Below the pieces are notes generated by a model that was not told where the DNA came from, searched no databases, and saw only the letters and a list, made by a program, of their open reading frames with translations. The translations under genes were made by a program, and so were the position numbers. 64,000 nt of DNA from positions 62,001 to 126,000 of the forward strand of contig NZ_JAJHNP010000014.1 in NCBI RefSeq assembly GCF_020819595.1, written 5' to 3'. Shown piece by piece: positions 54,484 through 61,775 of the stretch. Within the stretch, counting starts at the first letter, position 1. Every line of letters starts with the position of its first letter. Source of the DNA: Streptomyces barringtoniae. Its GTDB lineage: Bacteria; Actinomycetota; Actinomycetes; Streptomycetales; Streptomycetaceae.

Positions 54484-55435
54484 ATGCACCTGTCCACGGC
54501 GCACGAACTATCAACACCGACGATCTGTGACCGCGAGCTGTCCAAACGGTACGGACGCAGGCAGGCCGTCAGCGGGCTCGGCCCCACTGTGGAAGCCGGC
54601 CAGATCTGCGCGCTGCTCGGCCCGAACGAGGCGGGCAAGACCTCCACGATGCGGATGCCGGTCGGCCGGTCGTCCTCGGACACCGGCAGCGCGAGCATCC
54701 TGGGCGAGCTCGTCGGCCTGGGCACGGACGTGCTGAGTCGCGTCGGCGTACTCATCGACGGCCCAGCTTTCGTACCGTGCCTCACCGGCCATGCCAACCT
54801 GCGGCTCCTGTAGTTGGCGGCACGACAGGCATGGCTGCCCCCCTCTGGACGACGCCCTGAACCTTGCCGGGTTCGGCGAGGCGCTCGACCGCAAGGTCAA
54901 GGGCTATTCGATGGGGATGAAGCAGCGACTGATGCTGGCCCAGGCCCTGATGCGGAAGCCCGGCGTGCTGATCCTTGACGAGCCGGCTAACGGAGGGGAC
55001 CCCGGCGAGGTCCGAGCCCTGCGTCTGCGCGAGCACCTGGGTGAGCTGGCCCGACGAGGGGCCGCCGTACTCGTCTCCAGCCACCAGCTCGCCGAGGTGC
55101 AGCAACTGGCGACCCACGTCGTCGTGATGAACCATGGCCGGCTGATCGCCGCAGGACCGATGGGCGAACTGCTCGGCGAAGCCGGCACTTACCGCCTCCG
55201 GGTGGACGACACCGAGCAGGCGACCGCCGTGCTGCGCGCACTGCCCGGCGTCGCGTCGGCCACGACGCAGCGGGACGAGATCGTCGTCACCGCCCCCGGT
55301 GTGCTCTCCCGCGACCTGGTCCGCGCGCTGCTCACGGAAGGCATCGGCGTCACGTCCGTGCAGCAGGAGGGCAAGTCCCCGGAAGAGGCGTTCCTGACCA
55401 TGACCGAAGGAGCCGAAGAGCATGCTGCGCGTTGA
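54484..55435 (+). pseudogene. ABC transporter ATP-binding protein, decayed
   Basis: ATG 54484 opens a normal N terminus, but Walker A reads GPNEAGKTS (Gly replaced by Glu) and TAG follows LRLL at about 54811, where relatives have Trp. After a further frame change in a C run the protein continues as LDDALNLAGFGEALD, signature YSMGMKQRLMLAQALM and Walker B GVLILDEPANGGDP, to 55435. Nonsense plus frameshift plus a damaged Walker A indicate real loss of function. Confidence 0.85.
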
Positions 55436-56161
55436 ACTGACCACCCCACTACTGCGGATCCACACCCTCCCTCGTCATGCTCGCCTGTCTGGCCGCCGTA
55501 CCCGTGCTGTCCGACTTTCCGTACGCCTCCGAGGCGGGGCATCGCAACGGCCGTCAGACCGGCCTGTTCGGCGCCTCCCCCACTCCGCGCTCAACCACGC
55601 CATGGCGAGCATGGAGTTCATCGAACCGCTGCTCCTCCCGATCATGGTGGCCTTGCCGGACGCCGCGATCGCCTCGTCCGACCGGGAGTGGGGAACCCTG
55701 CGCCACCTGTACGTCGCGCCCATAAGCCGAGCACGCCTGCTGGCGACCAAGCTCGGAGCTCTGGCCGTTGTGACCGCGATCGCCACCCTGTTTGTGCTGA
55801 CGGCCGGCCTGCTCGCCGGTGTTGCCATCTACGGCTGGCACCCGTTCCACATCGTCGGCGCTCCGAATCTCACCGACGGCGAGACGGCCACCCGCGTCCT
55901 GTCGGCGACCGGCTAGTGCCTGCTGTGCATGCTGAGCATCGCAACGATCGCATTCACCCTGGGACTCCTCCTGCCCCGCGGGATCGAGGCCCTCGGCGCC
56001 GTCGTCGCCTTCATGATCGCTGCCGGCATCCTCAACGGCGCGCACACCCTGCACGCCGTGCAAGTCGCCCTGCCCGTGCACTACTGGCAGGACTGGATCC
56101 ACGCCTTCGACCCTTCAGGGACCGCCCACCTCGGCACCGGCATCGTGGCGCAGGTGGCCAC

Positions 56162-56171
56162 GATCACCCTG
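56162..56171. repeat. 10-bp target-site duplication, left copy
   Basis: GATCACCCTG immediately left of the ISAs1-family element, identical to the copy at 57504-57513. Confidence 0.9.
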
Positions 56172-57503
56172 CAGGGCTGATTCATAGTCCTGGCGGCTCT
56201 GAGAACCTGCAGGTCACAGGGATGTGACGAATCTTCACCCCAGCAGTGCTGCACGCAACGAAGCTCCGATGATCAAGAGGACCTACCAAGTCGCCCGATC
56301 ATCGGAGCTTCGATGTGCCGTCAGTCTGCCATGGTCTGTCTGGTCAAGCCCTTCTCGCGTCAGCAGCGTGAACTTCCCGGAGTGGAGGCCCGCCTGGCTG
56401 TCCTGCCCGATCCGCGTCACCGGCGTGGACGGCGGCACACCCTCGCCTCGGTTCTGCTGACCGCCGCGTGCGCGGTCCTGGCCGGCGCCCGCTCCTATCG
56501 GGCCATCGGGCAGTGGGCCCGCCACGCACCCCAGGACACCCTCGTCCGCCTGGGGTTTCGCGCGTGTGGGCCGCTTGGCGTGCGCCGTCCGGCCGGCCTG
56601 TCCACCCTGCGCCGGGTGCTGGTCCTGGTGTGTCCCGGCGGGCTCGCCGACCTGCTCGGCCACGGCCCGACCGGGACGGAGACGGTCGCGGTGGACGGCA
56701 AGAGCGCCCGCGGCTCGCGCACCGATACCGTGCCCGCCGCCCACCTGCTGTCCGCCGTCACGGCCGCCGGCCGCATCGTCAGCCAGTTACGGGTGCCGGA
56801 CAAGACCAACGAGATCTCCGCGTTCACCGCCCTGCTGGCCCCGTTCGACCTGGCCGGAACCGTGGTGACCGCGGATGCCCTACACACCCAGCGCGAGCAC
56901 GCGAAGTGGCTGGTGGAGGTGAAGAAAGCGCACTACCTCCTAGTCGTCAAGGGCAACCAGCCGAACCTGCACGCGGCGCTCAAGGCCCTGCCGTGGAAGG
57001 ACGTGACCGCCCGCCGCTACGACCGCGAGCGCGGCCACGGACGGCGTGAGACCCGCTCGGTGCGCACGCTCACCGTCACCAGCCTCGGCCTGGACTTCCC
57101 GCATGTGGTCCAGGCGGCGAAGATCCTGCGCCACCGCACCGACCTGAAGACCGGCAAGGTCACCCGGCAGACCGTCTACGCGATCACGGACATGGCGGCA
57201 TCTGAGGCATCGCCGCAGCGGATCGGCCGTCTCACCAGGTCGCAGTGGGGCATCGAAGCGGTGCACCACATCCGGGACACCGCCTTCGCCGAGGACGCCT
57301 CCAAGGTCCGCACCGGCCACGGCCCCGCGAACATGGCCACCTTACGGAACCTGGCGATCAACACCCTCCGAGACGCCGGCCACCGCAGCATCGCCGCCGG
57401 ACTGCGAGAGGTTTCCTACGAACCGTTCACCCGCCCACTCGACCTGCTGAAACTCCCGTGACCTGCAACAACACCCCAGCACCGAGACTTTGAACCAGCC
57501 CTG
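56172..57503 (+). mobile_element. ISAs1-family insertion sequence
   Basis: A 1,332-bp element with terminal inverted repeats CAGGGCTGATTCATAGTC (left) and CAGGGCTGGTTCAAAGTC (right, read inward), 16 of 18 identical. It carries one transposase gene and is bounded by identical 10-bp target repeats, within the 8-10 bp known for this family. Perfect repeats and an intact transposase suggest recent insertion. Confidence 0.92.
56313..57461 (+). CDS. ISAs1-family transposase
   Basis: A 382-residue DDE transposase. An N-terminal DUF4338/HTH-like region (LPDPRHRRGRRHTLASVL) leads to the catalytic core: VAVDGKSARGSR (first Asp), VVTADALHTQREHAKWL (second Asp) and WGIEAVHHIRDTAFAEDAS (Glu). The ORF fills the element and shows no damage. 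Confidence 0.92.
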   Translation: MCRQSAMVCLVKPFSRQQRELPGVEARLAVLPDPRHRRGRRHTLASVLLTAACAVLAGARSYRAIGQWARHAPQDTLVRLGFRACGPLGVRRPAGLSTLRRVLVLVCPGGLADLLGHGPTGTETVAVDGKSARGSRTDTVPAAHLLSAVTAAGRIVSQLRVPDKTNEISAFTALLAPFDLAGTVVTADALHTQREHAKWLVEVKKAHYLLVVKGNQPNLHAALKALPWKDVTARRYDRERGHGRRETRSVRTLTVTSLGLDFPHVVQAAKILRHRTDLKTGKVTRQTVYAITDMAASEASPQRIGRLTRSQWGIEAVHHIRDTAFAEDASKVRTGHGPANMATLRNLAINTLRDAGHRSIAAGLREVSYEPFTRPLDLLKLP

Positions 57504-57513
57504 GATCACCCTG
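57504..57513. repeat. 10-bp target-site duplication, right copy
   Basis: GATCACCCTG immediately right of the ISAs1-family element. Confidence 0.9.
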
Positions 57514-58242
57514 GCCACCTGCGCCGCCGTCCTCGTGCTCCTTCGGCGGGACCCCGCGGCATGACACCGGTCCGTTCGCGATGCCCGAACTCCGCGAAGG
57601 GAGCCTTGCCGCGGCCTGCCGCTGCTGGTGAGACGACGGACACCGCCGCGCCGGCAGTGGCGACCGCGACGCCCGGCTATGCCTCGGCCACGACGATGTA
57701 GAACGTCACCGCTGCGAAAAAGGGGCCATGCGTGAGATGGGTCAACCAGGCTTCCGCCGCCTGGTCGCTGAAACAGCCTGCCTCGACGGCGCGCCGAGTG
57801 GTGCGTTCCAGGCCGAGGATCCTGTCCGCGACCTGGACGTCCCGGAAGACCGGTGTGACAGGGATGACGGTGGGCACCGTGAAGCCGCTCTCGGCCGCCA
57901 GGCGGGCCAGCTGCCTGCCGATCCCCGCGTTGCGGACCACCCTTTCGGCCACATGGCGGGTGTAGGCACGCGTCAGGCCGCTGTCCGGATGGTCGACGGC
58001 CAGGGTCTCCCAGTCTGGCTCGCCCATCACGAGCCGCCCGCCCGGCCGCAGGACCCGGCGGATCTCACCGAGCGCGGCCAGGGGATCGGCGACGTGCTGC
58101 AGGACCCGGTCGGTGCGGGCGCGGTCGGCGATGTGGTCGTGCAGCGGCAGGTCGTGGATGTCCGCGTACCGGACGTCCACCACGGCTTCACTGGCGGTGC
58201 GGGCCCGCGCGGCGTCCACCATCCTTGATCTTGCGTGGGTAT

Positions 58243-58260
58243 CCCCGGCTTCAGCCGGGG
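58243..58260. other. Left-end hairpin of the IS200/IS605 element
   Basis: CCCCGGCT and AGCCGGGG form a stem 20 bp inside the left end. Such subterminal hairpins are recognised by TnpA. Confidence 0.7.
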
Positions 58261-58325
58261 AGGGAGACGCATCCTCGGGCCGGAGGCGCGCAGCGCCGGA
58301 GTTCGCTGCGTCTCTTCGGTGACGG

Positions 58326-58754
58326 TCAGGTGGGCCGCTTCTGGCCCTTGATGTACTGGCGGACGATGCTGAGCGGTGCACCGCCGCAGGAACCGGCGAA
58401 GTAGGAGCGGGACCAGAAGACGGAGCCGAGTCCGATGCGGTTGATGCGGCCGGTGTACTCGGCTCGCAGGTATCGGGAGCTGACGCCCTTGAGGCTGTTG
58501 ATCAGCTTGGACAGGGCGATCTTCGGCGGGTAGCGCACGAGCAGGTGCACGTGATCGCGCTCGCCGTTGAACTCCTTCAGCTCTGTCTCGAAGCTGTCGC
58601 ACACCTCCCGCATGATCTCCTCGCACCGCTTCAGCATGGCGTCATCAAAAACGTCCTTGCGGTACTTGGTGACGAACACCAAGTGAGCGTGAAGGTTGTA
58701 GGCGACGTGACGTCCAGTACGAATATCGGGGTTTGTTTCCCAGCGTGGTGACAT
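58326..58754 (-). CDS. tnpA: Y1 (HUH) transposase TnpA of IS200/IS605 type
   Basis: A 142-residue protein with the HUH motif ERDHVHLLV (H68, H70) and catalytic Tyr134 in SIVRQYIKGQ. Length matches intact family members (about 130-155). It cuts and rejoins single-stranded ends through a tyrosine-DNA bond. It starts 51 bp from tnpB, divergently. Confidence 0.92.
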   Translation of the reverse strand: MSPRWETNPDIRTGRHVAYNLHAHLVFVTKYRKDVFDDAMLKRCEEIMREVCDSFETELKEFNGERDHVHLLVRYPPKIALSKLINSLKGVSSRYLRAEYTGRINRIGLGSVFWSRSYFAGSCGGAPLSIVRQYIKGQKRPT

Positions 58755-58805
58755 ACACCAAGGGTAGTGTGATCACGCGAACCGACGTGGAAGGAGGTGG
58801 GCCAG

Positions 58806-60005
58806 ATGATCCGTGCGTACAAGTTCCTCATGCGGCCCACCGTCGGCCAGGCCGTCGCGCTCGGCGAGATGCTGCGTGATCACTGCTCGCTCTACAACGG
58901 AGCCTTGCAGGAACGCCGCGACGCCTACCGGCACAGCTCGAAGACGACAGTCCGGTACGGACAGCAGTCCGCGCAGCTCAAGGACATCCGGGCCTTCGAC
59001 GCCGAGCGTCAGGGACGCTGGTCGTTCTCCAGCCAGCAGGCGACCTTGCGGCGTCTGGACAAGGCGTTTGCCGCGTTCTTCCGGCGCGTGAAGGCCGGGG
59101 ACAAGCCGGGGTATCCGCGTTTCCGGTCGAGCAAGCGGTTCGACACCGTCGACTTCCCCAAGGACGGCGACGGCTGCCGCTGGGACTCCACCCCGCACGA
59201 CCCCGTCACCCGCGTCCGCCTCCAAGGCGTCGGCCACGTCAAGGTGCACCAGCACCGGCCCGTGGTCGGCAAGGTCAAGACGATCAGCGTGAAGCGCGAA
59301 GGGCGACGCTGGTACGTCATCCTGACTGCTGAGCAGGCCCAGCCCGAACCGCTGCCGGCAACCGAGTCTGTGATCGGCGTCGACATGGGCATAGCCAATT
59401 TCCTCGCCGACTCAGGCGGCGAGTTCGTACCCAACCCCCGCCACGGGGCGAAGGCAGCCACGAAACTCGAAGCCGCACAGCAGGCCCTCAGCCGGTGCAA
59501 GCGCGGCAGCAAGCGCCGCCGCAAGGCCGTGGAGACGGTTGCCCGGCTGCACCGCAAGGTCCGCCGTCAGCGGCTGGACCACGCGCACAAGACCGCGCTC
59601 GGTCTCGTCAGTGAGCACGACTTCATCGCGCACGAAGACCTCAAGATCCGCAACATGAGTAAGGCTCCCGCGCCGAAGCCGCACCCCGGACAGCCGGGCA
59701 GTTTCCTGCCCAACGGGGCCAGCGCGAAAGCGGGACTCAACCGCTCGATCGCTGATGCCGGGTGGGGGGTGTTTCTCGCGATCCTGGCCGCCAAGGCGGA
59801 AGGAGCCGGACGGCAAGTGATGGCGGTGGACCCCCGCAACACCTCCCGGCGATGCCCCGAATGCGGGCACACCGCCAAGGAGAACCGGCCCACTCAGGAG
59901 AAGTTCCACTGCCAGGCGTGCGGCCACACCGCGCACGCTGACACGGTGGGCGCGATCAACGTTCTACGGGCCGGGCTGGTCCGTCGCGACGCCAACCCGG
60001 CATAG
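58806..60005 (+). CDS. tnpB: TnpB, RNA-guided RuvC-type nuclease
   Basis: A 399-residue TnpB. The RuvC residues are complete: D193 in VIGVDMGIANFL, E277 in FIAHEDLKIRNM and D379 in HTAHADTVGAINVL. A zinc finger (C350, C353, C369, C372) sits between the last two. AAGGAGGT lies eight bases before ATG 58806. Studied TnpBs use an omega RNA made from the 3' end of the element and cut DNA matching the flank beyond the right end, which favours element retention. The intact active site suggests this one could be functional. Confidence 0.93.
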   Translation: MIRAYKFLMRPTVGQAVALGEMLRDHCSLYNGALQERRDAYRHSSKTTVRYGQQSAQLKDIRAFDAERQGRWSFSSQQATLRRLDKAFAAFFRRVKAGDKPGYPRFRSSKRFDTVDFPKDGDGCRWDSTPHDPVTRVRLQGVGHVKVHQHRPVVGKVKTISVKREGRRWYVILTAEQAQPEPLPATESVIGVDMGIANFLADSGGEFVPNPRHGAKAATKLEAAQQALSRCKRGSKRRRKAVETVARLHRKVRRQRLDHAHKTALGLVSEHDFIAHEDLKIRNMSKAPAPKPHPGQPGSFLPNGASAKAGLNRSIADAGWGVFLAILAAKAEGAGRQVMAVDPRNTSRRCPECGHTAKENRPTQEKFHCQACGHTAHADTVGAINVLRAGLVRRDANPA

Positions 60006-60044
60006 CGAGAAGCCCCCTCGTTCACGAGGGGGAGGAGTCACGTT
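60006..60044 (+). ncRNA. Right end of the IS element, probable 3' part of the TnpB omega RNA scaffold
   Basis: The hairpin CCCCCTCG-TTCA-CGAGGGGG (60013-60032) follows the tnpB stop and is followed by AGGAGTCACGTT to the element end. In known systems the omega RNA covers the tnpB 3' end and right end, and its guide is the adjacent flank, here starting at 60045. Only the position and hairpin are seen; transcription is inferred. Confidence 0.5.
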
Positions 60045-60358
60045 CCGGTCGTGGTCGACGCCGACGACAGCGCCGGCCGGGGTGACTGCCTGGGCGAGCG
60101 CCTCAAGGTCGGTACCGGGGCCGCAGCCGAGGTCGAGCACCCTGTGTCCGGCACGCAGGTGGAGTTCGTCGAGCATCCGCCGCTTGTAGGAGCGGCCGAG
60201 ATCGCTCGTGGCGAGCCGGTCGAGATAGCTGACGGGATCGGGCCTGTACGTCTCGAACGCAGATGACGTCATGCGTCCCAGTCAACCAACTACCCAGGCG
60301 GCCATACGGGTTGCGACGCGACAAAATATGGCTCTGCGGCTCAAACCGTACCGATGCG

Positions 60359-60865
60359 CTACTCCGGATCAGTGTCTTCGTTGAAATTGCCCAAATGCAC
60401 AGGGGCTCGATCAAGACCCACGGCCGACAGCGCATCGGGCAGGAGAGAAGCCATCCTCTTCGGTCGGACGGTCTCCGCAGTGGTGGCGAGTTCCGCTGCC
60501 GACCACCAGCGATGCCCGTAACGAGCCTCCTGTGTCCGGACGTTCATTCCGCGGACCTCATCGGCAGTGACGCGGGCAAGACGGTATTCCTCGTACTGGT
60601 CGAAGACACGGCCGTCGACGCTGAAGATCGCCTGCCGGGTCCAGACAACGGGGCCCAAGCGCCCAACGGGGAGAGACAGCGCCGTCTCCTCCCACACTTC
60701 ACGCACGGCGGCCTGAGGATAGCTCTCGCCGTCCTCGACGCCACCACCGACGGTGAACCACCATCGTGCCCCGGGTCTGCGCGGATCACGGCCGCACAGC
60801 AGGAGCAGACGATCGTCGCCGTCCACCAGGAGAACACGGGAAGTCCACCGCTGCGTCAGCGTCAT
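60359..60865 (-). CDS. NUDIX hydrolase
   Basis: A 168-residue protein with the NUDIX box GGGVEDGESYPQAAVREVWEETA, where the GX5EX7REUXEEXGU pattern is met except for the final Gly replaced by Ala. It hydrolyses a nucleoside diphosphate linked to another group; the substrate cannot be assigned. Start ATG 60865 was chosen at the beginning of homology; a longer ORF exists upstream. Confidence 0.85.
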   Translation of the reverse strand: MTLTQRWTSRVLLVDGDDRLLLLCGRDPRRPGARWWFTVGGGVEDGESYPQAAVREVWEETALSLPVGRLGPVVWTRQAIFSVDGRVFDQYEEYRLARVTADEVRGMNVRTQEARYGHRWWSAAELATTAETVRPKRMASLLPDALSAVGLDRAPVHLGNFNEDTDPE

Positions 60866-60904
60866 GAAGCCCGATGCTATCCACAGGTCACATGATGAAC
60901 CGCC

Positions 60905-61042
60905 GTGGACGTCACGCTGGTCGGCCGCTACTGCGAGCGGTTTGCCGACCACGCGGTATCGGTAGCCCGGCGTGTGGCCCACCTGGTCACGGGCGAGCAT
61001 GCGGACGAACCCCCACCACCGGACCTGCACACGACGACGTGA
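60905..61042 (+). pseudogene. PhoU C-terminal fragment
   Basis: 46 codons reading VDVTLVGRYCERFADHAVSV then ARRVAHLVTGEHADE and a short tail to TGA 61042. This is the last helix of PhoU (usual DVTLLGRYYERFADHAVSVA). The rest of the gene is absent. It lies divergent to the NUDIX gene. Confidence 0.75.
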
Positions 61043-61249
61043 GGTCCCTCGTCCCGGCGCGGCGTAGAGACAAGCTCCGCCATCTTGAAGTGACTGGTCA
61101 GCGAGGTGGCGTGACCTCGTTCCGGGGTGCTCGTGCTCGTCGTGGGCGGCAGTTTGTGTTGTAGATCGTCCGGTGGGGTTGTTTTGCCGATGAGTTCACT
61201 GTCCTCGAACGGTCTACCCAGCGACACGACCGTTCTCGACAGGAGTGCC

Positions 61250-61618
61250 ATGTCCACCATCCAGCCAGTGATCATCACTGCCGACCAGGACGTCCTGCTC
61301 GGCTTCTATACGAAATTGTTCGGCGCCGAGGAGATCTTCCGGGTATCGGCGGAAGGCCCGGCCTTCTACCTCGGCTTGCGCATAGGCGACACCGACCTCG
61401 GGCTGGTGGCCAAGGCGGACCCGGGGACCGGGGCGGCACCGCGGATCCTGCTCAGCATCGGTGTCGACGACGTCGACGAGACGCTCGGCCGGGTCGAGGC
61501 GCTGGGCGGCTCGGTCCGCAGCGGCCCCAACGACATGCCGTGGGGACAGCGCGTCGCCCACATCCAGGACCCCGACGGCAACCCGGTGAACCTCACCCAG
61601 CCGATCCCGGCCGGGTGA
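61250..61618 (+). CDS. VOC-superfamily (glyoxalase/bleomycin-resistance-like) protein
   Basis: A 122-residue protein with two beta-alpha-beta-beta-beta units: VIITADQDVLLGFYTKLFG in the first and VDDVDETLGRVEALGG in the second, ending HIQDPDGNPVNLTQP. ATG 61250 follows AGGAG. Metal-binding His/Glu positions are not complete, so substrate and activity are open. Single gene. Confidence 0.88.
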   Translation: MSTIQPVIITADQDVLLGFYTKLFGAEEIFRVSAEGPAFYLGLRIGDTDLGLVAKADPGTGAAPRILLSIGVDDVDETLGRVEALGGSVRSGPNDMPWGQRVAHIQDPDGNPVNLTQPIPAG

Positions 61619-61775
61619 GGCTGTTCCGGCGGCATGTGCGGCGCCGAGGGATGGCGCCGCACCGGAATGTCCAGGGCAAGCAGCTGAGGGTGACTCCTGT
61701 GCCGTTGCCGACGGGGTAGATGACCATGCCTGAGGCCGCCCGGTGGGGTGTTGGCAGATCGGAGTCGGCTGAGGG

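Larger units (their letters stand above)
55422..57564 (+). pseudogene. ABC-2-type permease, decayed and split by an ISAs1-family element
   Basis: ATG 55422 starts MLRVELTT; the frame shifts to SLVMLACLAAVPVLSDFPYA and back to SALNHAMASMEFIEPLLLPI, then TAG at 55914-55916 interrupts a sequence that continues CLLCMLSIATIAFTLGLLLP. At 56172 an insertion element interrupts it; after the element the last residues LATCAAVLVLLRRDPAA end at TGA 57564. Removing the element and one 10-bp repeat restores the 3' end in frame, so the insertion came after a formerly intact gene. Confidence 0.85.
58223..60044 (+). mobile_element. IS200/IS605-family element with divergent tnpA and tnpB
   Basis: A 1,822-bp element defined by exact rejoining of the split methyltransferase. 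It has subterminal hairpins near both ends (58243-58260 and 60013-60032), no inverted repeats and no target duplication, as expected for single-strand transposition by a Y1 transposase. tnpA reads leftward and tnpB rightward. Confidence 0.9.
57677..60272 (-). pseudogene. SAM-dependent methyltransferase split by an IS200/IS605 element
   Basis: The 5' part (60272 to 60045) encodes FETYRPDPVSYLDRLATSD and the SAM motif VLDLGCGPGTDLEAL, ending GVDHDR. The 3' part (58222 to 57677) continues MVDAARARTASEAVVDVRYA, VLRPGGRLVMGEPDWE and the C terminus. Joining CGG at 60045-60047 to ATG at 58220-58222 restores an uninterrupted gene of about 257 codons, so the 1.8-kb element between them inserted without duplication or loss. 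The methyl acceptor is unknown. Confidence 0.88.

Noticed and set aside
56178..56180. TGA as a nonsense mutation in the ABC permease
   Set aside because: It lies inside the left terminal repeat of the ISAs1-family element; without the element the frame continues to 57564.
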